From the NCBI RefSeq assembly GCF_900142915.1, contig NZ_FRCM01000006.1, forward strand, positions 199,503 through 263,502: a DNA stretch of 64,000 nt, in the 5' to 3' direction. The notes under the pieces are model-generated. The model saw only the letters and a program-made list of their open reading frames with translations, was not told the origin of the DNA and ran no database searches. The position numbers and the translations under genes are program-made. Position 1 is the stretch's first letter. Every line of letters starts with the position of its first letter. Source of the DNA: Mucilaginibacter sp. OK098. Lineage in GTDB: Bacteria > Bacteroidota > Bacteroidia > Sphingobacteriales > Sphingobacteriaceae. Below are positions 58,943 to 64,000 of the stretch, piece by piece.

Positions 58943-59662
58943 ATGAACAAGATTTTTATTGTAAGATTATTCACCATTATTACGCTGATTCTCCCTGGCG
59001 CTGCACCTGTTTTTTCAAACAACAATAAAAACTTCGTCGCTGTGCATAAAACACTTATGCAAATCCCTGCCGCTAAACCGGCGCCTATTGCAGTAAAGCA
59101 AGCCCCGGCTTACCGGCTGCTTCACAGAAAGCCCACAAAAGAAGATACGATCCTTATGCGTGATAAAACATTGGGCGGACAGTATAAATATCTTTTAACT
59201 AAAACATATCACGTCCAGGAGCCCTTTATAACCTCATTTTATAAAAATTTAAAGGATACAATAAATGTTGAGCGCCGTAAACGGCAGGAGGCAGAAACAA
59301 AGCTTGCTGCTGAAACTAAAACTACCGGCGATCTGCAAACTAATGTAAGTGAAAAAGAAAAATCACTGGCACAATCAAATGCCAGGGTTAATTCGGTAAA
59401 CTTTTTGGGTATTTATATTGATAAGTCTGTTTATAACCTTATAATGTGGGGCCTGGTGATTGCATTGGGCGCTACAGCTGCGGTAGTGATAGTTCGTTCG
59501 GGAAGCCACAGCCGAGAGGCCAGGTACAGGATAAACCTTTATAACGAGCTTGAGGAAGAGTTTAAAACATACAAAGCAAAAGCTAACGAAAAGGAAAAGA
59601 AACTTGCCCGCGAACTGCAAACCGAGCGGAATAAGGTAGATGAATTGATGGGAAGATCATAA
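58943..59662 (+). CDS. Membrane-anchored coiled-coil protein of unknown function
   Basis: 239 residues. N-terminal signal sequence (MNKIFIVRLFTIITLILPGAAPVFS), a Pro-Ala-rich stretch, a coiled region at about 110-155 (KDTINVERRKRQEAETKLAAE), one membrane span at about 164-186 (VYNLIMWGLVIALGATAAVVIV) and a charged coiled tail (EEEFKTYKAKANEKEKKLARELQTERNKVDEL). No known domain is recognised. Similar proteins are found in Sphingobacteriaceae (family impression only). The next gene starts 10 bases after its stop, so the two form one transcript. The in-frame TTG at 58913 is not preferred. Confidence 0.6.
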   Translation: MNKIFIVRLFTIITLILPGAAPVFSNNNKNFVAVHKTLMQIPAAKPAPIAVKQAPAYRLLHRKPTKEDTILMRDKTLGGQYKYLLTKTYHVQEPFITSFYKNLKDTINVERRKRQEAETKLAAETKTTGDLQTNVSEKEKSLAQSNARVNSVNFLGIYIDKSVYNLIMWGLVIALGATAAVVIVRSGSHSREARYRINLYNELEEEFKTYKAKANEKEKKLARELQTERNKVDELMGRS

Positions 59663-59672
59663 GCAAACCGGG

Positions 59673-60119
59673 ATGAAAGCCTACCTGTTTGGATGGAATC
59701 CGCTGAAATGGCCGTGGGAAGATCTTGATAACGATATTAAAAAGCTTTCGCAATCAGGAAACCTCAAAGATAACTGGAGTGTGGTTAGCCATAAATCAAT
59801 ACAACCAGGAGACAGGGCATACATTGTAAGAGTGGGAGTTGAGCCAAAAGGAATTTTTGCTTCGGGTTTTATTTCGTCGCAGCCTTATCAGGCATTTCGG
59901 AAAGGCAGAACATATTATCGGATTGAAATTATGCTTGATGTTTTACTCAACCCGGGTAAAGAGCAAATTCTTGCTATGGAGATTTTAAAAACAGGCAACC
60001 TGGCTGAACAAAACTGGACGCCGCAGGCTTCGGGCATATCTATAAGGCCACAATTGGTTGATGAGTTAGAAAGCGTTTGGCTTAACTTTTTAGGCACGAA
60101 AGAGGAATTTAATCTTTAA
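59673..60119 (+). CDS. EVE/PUA-like small protein
   Basis: 148 residues. The pattern AYLFGWNPLKWPW, NWSVVSHKSIQPGDRAYIVRVGVEPKGIFASGFISSQPY, YYRIEIMLDVLLNP, and NWTPQASGISIRP with an LE...W C-terminus matches the EVE/PUA-like fold, which reads modified bases and is often fused to restriction or McrB-like defence enzymes. Here it is alone. The organisation with the upstream coiled-coil membrane gene (10-base gap) suggests a joint function, but which is unknown. Remnants of another gene follow at 60131-60202. Confidence 0.6.
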   Translation: MKAYLFGWNPLKWPWEDLDNDIKKLSQSGNLKDNWSVVSHKSIQPGDRAYIVRVGVEPKGIFASGFISSQPYQAFRKGRTYYRIEIMLDVLLNPGKEQILAMEILKTGNLAEQNWTPQASGISIRPQLVDELESVWLNFLGTKEEFNL

Positions 60120-60130
60120 ATATCTCAATT

Positions 60131-60202
60131 ATGATGACCGCCCACGATCCTTTTGGCAACAGGATAACTTTCGGAGAAGAAATCACGGCGATTGTAACAT
60201 AA
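60131..60202 (+). pseudogene. Probable remnant of a VOC (glyoxalase-like) gene
   Basis: A 23-codon frame, MMTAHDPFGNRITFGEE and a few more, reproduces the C-terminal signature of VOC/bleomycin-resistance proteins (HDPFGNRITFGE). The N-terminal part of the domain is missing upstream (the EVE-like gene ends 11 bases before), so it looks like a deletion remnant. Confidence 0.5.
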
Positions 60203-60230
60203 TAACGCATTAGGCAATCTAAAGATCGTT

Positions 60231-61520
60231 ATGATCTCAAAATACCAACTATATCTTATCGCCATAGTTTTTGTAATGGCAGGCTGCACCAGGACATCTA
60301 ACAATGCAGGGTCGGTTAGAAAGCTAAAATCGCTGTTAGATAAAAACGAATATTTTAAGCTTGATGCCAAATTTAAATTACTAACAGATAGCATTGATGA
60401 TGATAACCGGCTGTATTTTAAATCATACCTGGATAACGCTTTTAACCGTAACAATGAATGCATTAAAGACATTGATTCACTTTTAAAACAACCTGCCCTT
60501 AAATTACCGGATTCGGTAAAGTCGGCTTTAAAGAGATTACAGGGTGATAGTTATTTTAAAACATATCAATATGCAAAAGCAGCCCAATGCGATAGTAATA
60601 TCCTGAAACAGTATAAGCATGCATTGCATAAAGATGATATTGACGATATTAGCAATGATCTTTTGATCCGTAATGCGCTTAAAAACATACCGGCGCAGCA
60701 AACCCTTATAAAAAATAACACCACCATACCCTGGAAGAAGGACAAGATCGGCTTGATTGAAATTCCTTTTACCGCACATGAGCAAAATTTTGATGCCATA
60801 TTTGATACCCGGGCCAATATTTCTTCAATTACCCAAACGTATGCTAAGAAATTAGGGTTGCATATTTTGGATGTTTCCTATAATGAAGGCAGCGGCGCTA
60901 CAGGCCTGCAGTTTAAAACAGGGATGGGTATTGCTGACAGCCTTTATATTGGAGACGTATTAGTGAAGAATGTGGTTTTCCAGGTAATGCCGGATAGCAT
61001 CCTTTATATTGCCCCGGTAAAATTTCAGCTCAATGTAATTATAGGGTTCCCGGTTATTGAGCAATTACGGGAAGTACATATTTTCAGCAATGGAAAAATG
61101 ACTATCCCATTAACTCCTGCCGAAAGCGATCTGCACAATTTTGCACTCGATGGCCTCGATCCGGTTATAGCATTAAAATCAGGCAATGACACCCTATCCT
61201 TTCATTTTGATTCAGGTGCGAGCAGTTCTGTGCTGTATGCTGCTTACTTTGAAAAGTATAAAGCCCGTGTTATAAAAGCAGGCACCCAAAAAACCGTTGG
61301 ATTTGGCGGTGCAGGAGGTGCACAAAAAAAGAAGGTTTATGTATTACCCAAATTCAATTTAACACTGGGCAGCAAAAGCGTAGTTGTTGACAATGTTAGC
61401 GTACTTACAAAACCGATAACTCCCGGCGAAAAATTTTATGGCAACATAGGCCAGGATTTTACAAACAAATTCAGCGAAGTGATCTACAATTTTAAGGACA
61501 TGTATATTAATGGTAAATAA
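60231..61520 (+). CDS. Retropepsin-like aspartyl protease lipoprotein
   Basis: 429 residues. Lipobox VMAGC (about residue 18), then a TPR-like helical region (about 20-160), then two retropepsin-like halves: FDAIFDTRANISSITQTYAKKLG (about 185) and LSFHFDSGASSSVLYAAYFEKY (about 320). The second site is an intact DSG; the first reads DTR where Gly is expected, so it may be impaired or have a different role. Normally an active enzyme needs two DTG/DSG sites per dimer; here both halves are in one chain. Possibly a periplasmic peptidase. Confidence 0.75.
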   Translation: MISKYQLYLIAIVFVMAGCTRTSNNAGSVRKLKSLLDKNEYFKLDAKFKLLTDSIDDDNRLYFKSYLDNAFNRNNECIKDIDSLLKQPALKLPDSVKSALKRLQGDSYFKTYQYAKAAQCDSNILKQYKHALHKDDIDDISNDLLIRNALKNIPAQQTLIKNNTTIPWKKDKIGLIEIPFTAHEQNFDAIFDTRANISSITQTYAKKLGLHILDVSYNEGSGATGLQFKTGMGIADSLYIGDVLVKNVVFQVMPDSILYIAPVKFQLNVIIGFPVIEQLREVHIFSNGKMTIPLTPAESDLHNFALDGLDPVIALKSGNDTLSFHFDSGASSSVLYAAYFEKYKARVIKAGTQKTVGFGGAGGAQKKKVYVLPKFNLTLGSKSVVVDNVSVLTKPITPGEKFYGNIGQDFTNKFSEVIYNFKDMYINGK

Positions 61521-61584
61521 CTGCCTGCAATTATAGGGTCCTGACCAGGCTCGGTGGCTAAGCCTCCTGCATCAATACTTAATA

Positions 61585-61612
61585 TTGTATTTATACAATC
61601 GGTGTATATTTG
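61585..61612 (+). promoter_or_regulatory. Promoter of the metallophosphoesterase gene
   Basis: TTG at 61585-61587, 17 bases, then TATATTTG at 61605-61612; transcription start near 61616, leader about 34 bases. Confidence 0.6.
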
Positions 61613-61649
61613 CGTGCGATGGTATCATCGCAACTATCATTCATAAATT

Positions 61650-62768
61650 ATGCCCTTAAAAAAACGCAATCCGCGTATCCGGCCGGTCTTTAAAGTATCA
61701 GCCATTGATGATCAGGAAAAGTTTAAACCATTACCTCCTCCAACCGGAAGTTATCCCTACAGGCTTGATATTGAAGAGATTTTACCCGGAATCGATCAAC
61801 ATCAACTTGTTTTTCACATGGCGGGAGATACCGGCAGCCTGCGTTCGCCTGGTTTTCAGAAATTGGTAGCTAATGAAATGACACGGCAATACGACAATGA
61901 ATCAACAACAGCAGATAAACCGCAATTTTTATTTCATTTGGGTGATGTAGTTTATAATTTCGGACAGGCGTCACAATATTACGATCAATTTTTTTCTCCG
62001 TATAAAAACTACCCTGCACCCGTATTCGCCATTCCCGGGAATCATGATGCCGATGTTGACCCCTTAAACACTGAAAAACCACAAAGCCTGGACGCTTTCA
62101 GAGCAGTGTTTTGTAATACAGCGGTAAAACCAATAGCTCTCGCAGGTGATACCAACCGCAAAACAAACATACAACCAAACCTATACTGGACGCTCCGTAC
62201 ACCTTTAGCTGATATTATTGGTTTGTATAGCAATGTCCCAAAGTTTGGAACAGTAACTGATGAACAGAAAAATTGGTTTGTCAACGAGTTAAAAACACTT
62301 TCCCCTGATAAAAAAGCATTGATTGTATGCATTCACCATGCGCCTTACTCTGCTGATATAAATCATGGCTCCAGCCTGCACATGCAGCGGTTATTGAATG
62401 AAGCATTTGCTGCCGCCAATGTGTTGCCTGATATCGTATTTAGCGGCCATGTGCACAATTATCAGCGGTTTAATAAAACCTATCCCAACGGAAAGGTAGT
62501 TCCGTTTATAGTAGCCGGTGCCGGTGGCTATTCAGACTTGCATGAATTGGCTGAACCCAACGACCCGCAATTTCCGGATGAAAACAGCCTGCTTAACGAT
62601 GTTGAATTAAAAAACTACTGCGATGAAGCACACGGTTTTTTGAAGATCAAACTCTCAAAAGAAAAAGGGGGTATTATTTTATCGGGGGAGTATTATACTA
62701 TCCCGCATATTGGTTTAGAAAACGCAGGCGCTACTTTGTATGATTCTTTTACGGTAAGCATTAATTAA
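61650..62768 (+). CDS. Calcineurin-like metallophosphoesterase
   Basis: 372 residues, without signal peptide. Metal-binding motifs of the family are in order: HMAGDTGSL (altered DxH: the first Asp in GD), FLFHLGDVVYNFG (GDxx), IPGNHDAD (GNHD), CIHHAPYSAD and FSGHVHNYQRF (GHxH). The GNHE/GHVH pattern gives a two-metal site for phosphodiester or phosphomonoester hydrolysis. It resembles purple acid phosphatase-like bacterial proteins; substrate unknown. It is probably cytoplasmic. It converges with the right TA module. Confidence 0.82.
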   Translation: MPLKKRNPRIRPVFKVSAIDDQEKFKPLPPPTGSYPYRLDIEEILPGIDQHQLVFHMAGDTGSLRSPGFQKLVANEMTRQYDNESTTADKPQFLFHLGDVVYNFGQASQYYDQFFSPYKNYPAPVFAIPGNHDADVDPLNTEKPQSLDAFRAVFCNTAVKPIALAGDTNRKTNIQPNLYWTLRTPLADIIGLYSNVPKFGTVTDEQKNWFVNELKTLSPDKKALIVCIHHAPYSADINHGSSLHMQRLLNEAFAAANVLPDIVFSGHVHNYQRFNKTYPNGKVVPFIVAGAGGYSDLHELAEPNDPQFPDENSLLNDVELKNYCDEAHGFLKIKLSKEKGGIILSGEYYTIPHIGLENAGATLYDSFTVSIN

Positions 62769-62802
62769 AGCTATTTAGAATTTCAAAATAAATAGATTAG
62801 AA

Positions 62803-63093
62803 TCATAAAAATATGGGATCCTGCCTGTTATCCCAAAAGAATAACACTTCAATATAAGTATCTCCAACCCGATAAAACATTGAACAGTTTTTATGGACAA
62901 AAGCTTTCCGAACTGTTTGCGCTTTGTTTACTGCCTGGAAAATTAAAGGAAATTTGCTAATTATCTCCGTCACTTTGTAAGCGCGTCTTCTAAATTCCTT
63001 TAATTCTTTTTCGCTCCACTTGGCCATTATTTGTTCACCGATGCACTCAAATGTATCATCTGCCTCATCAGAAAAAATTACGTCGAAGTGCAT
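62803..63093 (-). CDS. RelE/ParE-superfamily toxin (right TA module)
   Basis: 96 residues: MHFDVIFSDEADDTFECIGEQIMAKWSEKELKEFRRRAYKVTEIISKFPLIFQAV and RKAFVHKNCSMFYRVGDTYIEVLFFWDNRQDP, with the RKxxxxK...YRV, FFWDNRQDP ending characteristic of ParE/RelE toxins (last block usually F.x.R..P). It follows the antitoxin with a one-base overlap (TAATG). It likely inhibits gyrase or cleaves mRNA; which is not decided by sequence. Confidence 0.82.
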   Translation of the reverse strand: MHFDVIFSDEADDTFECIGEQIMAKWSEKELKEFRRRAYKVTEIISKFPLIFQAVNKAQTVRKAFVHKNCSMFYRVGDTYIEVLFFWDNRQDPIFL

Positions 63094-63299
63094 TAATCAG
63101 CGGGATATTTCTTCTTAAATTCTTCAAATGTAACAAATCGTCCTGCAACAATATCGGCTTCGCCACGAGCAATTCCCGCTAACACGTGTGGGGGAAGCTC
63201 CCCTTCATCATCTTTGACAAAAGAAATTTCCAACGCTTCTAAAAAAGCTTTCATAAACTTTTCCTGTTCATCTGTAGGGTATATCACATAAGCTGCCAT
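63093..63299 (-). CDS. Antitoxin of right TA module
   Basis: 68 residues. KFMKAFLEALEISFVKDD and the C-terminal LPPHVLAGIARGEADIVAGRFVTFEEFKKKY block are typical of short antitoxins paired with ParE/RelE toxins in this phylum. It precedes the toxin and overlaps it by a base. A consensus promoter (63304-63335) ends 4 bases before the ATG. Confidence 0.75.
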   Translation of the reverse strand: MAAYVIYPTDEQEKFMKAFLEALEISFVKDDEGELPPHVLAGIARGEADIVAGRFVTFEEFKKKYPAD

Positions 63300-63303
63300 A
63301 AAT

Positions 63304-63335
63304 CAAATTTAGATAAAAATCTAATCTCTACCAAA
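63304..63335 (-). promoter_or_regulatory. Promoter of right TA module
   Basis: On the minus strand TTTG (63332-63335), 20 bases, TAAATTTG (63304-63311), ending 4 bases before the antitoxin ATG. Its -33 end overlaps the T tail of the rpsJ terminator. Confidence 0.6.
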
Positions 63336-63363
63336 AAAGCCAACTCTTTCGAAATGGCTTTTT
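63333..63363 (-). terminator. Terminator of rpsJ
   Basis: AAAAAGCCA and TGGCTTTTT (63334-63342 and 63355-63363) form a nine-base-pair stem with a 12-base loop, with T run on the minus strand, about 60 bases after the rpsJ stop codon. Confidence 0.85.
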
Positions 63364-63423
63364 AATTTATCCTGAATCTTGATTCTTATCTCTTGATTCT
63401 AAAATATCGATCTTCCGGTACTA

Positions 63424-63729
63424 TCACACCTTGATCTCAACTTCAACACCGCTTGGCAATTCAAGCTTCATTAAAGCATCAACAGTTTTTGAATTTGAAC
63501 TGTAGATATCCAATAAGCGTTTGTATGAGCATAATTGAAATTGCTCACGTGCTTTTTTGTTTACGTGCGGTGAACGCAATACTGTGAAAATTTTCTTTTC
63601 AGTTGGTAAAGGAAGCGGTCCGCTTACTACAGCGCCTGTCGGCTTTACTGTCTTTACGATCTTTTCAGCTGATTTATCAACCAGGTTGTAATCGTACGAT
63701 TTTAATTTAATTCTGATCCTTTGGCTCAT
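63424..63729 (-). CDS. rpsJ: Ribosomal protein uS10
   Basis: 101 residues: MSQRIRIKLKSYDYNLVDKSAEKIVKTVKPTGAVVSGPLPLPTEKKIFTVLRSPHVNKKAREQFQLCSYKRLLDI. Normal length. It takes part in 30S head assembly and in NusB-dependent antitermination. It follows fusA, but the gene downstream is not rplC; a terminator and a TA module lie there instead. Confidence 0.98.
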   Translation of the reverse strand: MSQRIRIKLKSYDYNLVDKSAEKIVKTVKPTGAVVSGPLPLPTEKKIFTVLRSPHVNKKAREQFQLCSYKRLLDIYSSNSKTVDALMKLELPSGVEVEIKV

Positions 63730-63844
63730 TTTGTTTTTTTTGTGATGATCTCACCGATTAAGAATGATTTCACCGATTTGTTAATTATCACGCCTAAGAG
63801 CTATTTAATAGGCTATGATCGTTTATTTAAAAAGTTGATTGGCA

Positions 63845-63878
63845 ACTAATCTCTAATCACCAATCAACTAATCTCTAT
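63845..63878. repeat. Dispersed repeat family D
   Basis: ACTAATCTCTAATCACCAATC and AACTAATCTCTATTT words lie directly after the fusA stop codon; the same words occur at 41222-41262 and, partly, at 38945-38970. Confidence 0.5.
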
Positions 63879-64000
63879 TTACGCGTTCGCAGCAGCTTTT
63901 TTGCCTCTTGCTTTGGCAACTACTTCTTCCTGTACGTTACGTGGTGCTTCAGCATAGTGATCAAACTCCATGGTTGAAGTAGCACGGCCCGAAGTGATGG
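63879..64000 (-). CDS. fusA: Elongation factor G, C-terminal end (partial)
   Basis: The last 40 codons, ending ITSGRATSTMEFDHYAEAPR...AKARGKKAANA, match domain V of EF-G. The 5' part runs off the right edge of the window. It promotes translocation on the ribosome with GTP. It is followed by rpsJ, as in the str operon. Confidence 0.93.
   Translation of the reverse strand, partial: ITSGRATSTMEFDHYAEAPRNVQEEVVAKARGKKAAANA

Noticed and set aside
60125..60472. 115-residue minus frame upstream of the aspartyl-protease gene
   Set aside because: It overlaps the start of a well supported lipoprotein gene on the opposite strand; product Ser/Leu-rich without a motif.
53541..63423. Insertion as an IS or integrative element with integrase
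   Set aside because: No transposase, integrase or recombinase frame and no clear terminal repeats at either end were seen; only the TA pairs suggest mobility.
1..64000. CRISPR arrays, tRNA, rRNA, tmRNA
   Set aside because: I looked for evenly spaced direct repeats and for GGTTCGAATCC-like T-arms; none was convincing. The dispersed repeats lack the regular spacing of CRISPR.

Overview
The window looks like chromosomal DNA of a Bacteroidota species, most likely family Sphingobacteriaceae (Mucilaginibacter/Pedobacter type). Evidence: many genes have the Bacteroidota promoter pattern TTTG-N17-23-TAnnTTTG and no Shine-Dalgarno sequence. There are beta-barrel and OmpA outer-membrane proteins, a giant propeller-type hybrid histidine kinase, lipoproteins with an 'xxC' lipobox, and small double-glycine leader peptides of the Bacteroidetes kind. 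The species assignment is inference; no rRNA or tRNA gene was seen.

Layout. (1) 1-9.7 kb is a cell-surface glycan region: a beta-barrel protein, several glycosyltransferases (GT-A type, HlpA-like, GT9, two paralogous GT2, GT4), a FkbM/methyltransferase-like protein and an MsbA-like ABC exporter. (2) 9.8-28.2 kb is a housekeeping mosaic: meaB, an Xaa-Pro aminopeptidase, an OmpA/TSP3 protein, a 47-residue membrane protein, ridA, recG, an M28 peptidase, an MFS transporter, a 1418-residue hybrid sensor kinase, a NodB-like protein and pdxJ. (3) 28.2-38.1 kb holds gcvP, an AT-rich orphan gene for a membrane-anchored NACHT-like NTPase, dnaK and an acetyltransferase. (4) 38.1-53.6 kb is the ribosomal S10/spc/alpha supercluster on the minus strand, from rplC to rplQ, including secY, map, infA, rpmJ and rpoA. 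(5) 53.6-63.4 kb is accessory DNA lying between rplC and rpsJ, which are adjacent in almost all bacteria. It carries a RelE/ParE-type toxin-antitoxin pair at each edge and, between them, a C45-type hydrolase, a DUF3472-type lipoprotein, a dehydrogenase resembling fungal TYR1 prephenate dehydrogenase, an EVE/PUA-like protein, a retropepsin-like lipoprotein and a metallophosphoesterase. (6) 63.4-64.0 kb has rpsJ and the 3' end of fusA.

Three observations stand out. First, the S10 operon is split: rpsJ ends in its own terminator, rplC has a consensus promoter of its own, and about 9.9 kb flanked by toxin-antitoxin pairs separates them. Second, four small double-glycine leader peptides (one at 28266-28442 is very short) are scattered over 20 kb without any maturation or export gene nearby, and they share upstream sequence blocks that suggest common control. 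Third, a lone, AT-rich NACHT-like gene sits between gcvP and dnaK and is a candidate single-gene defence system. The window also contains at least five families of short dispersed intergenic repeats, one of which lies inside the spc ribosomal operon.
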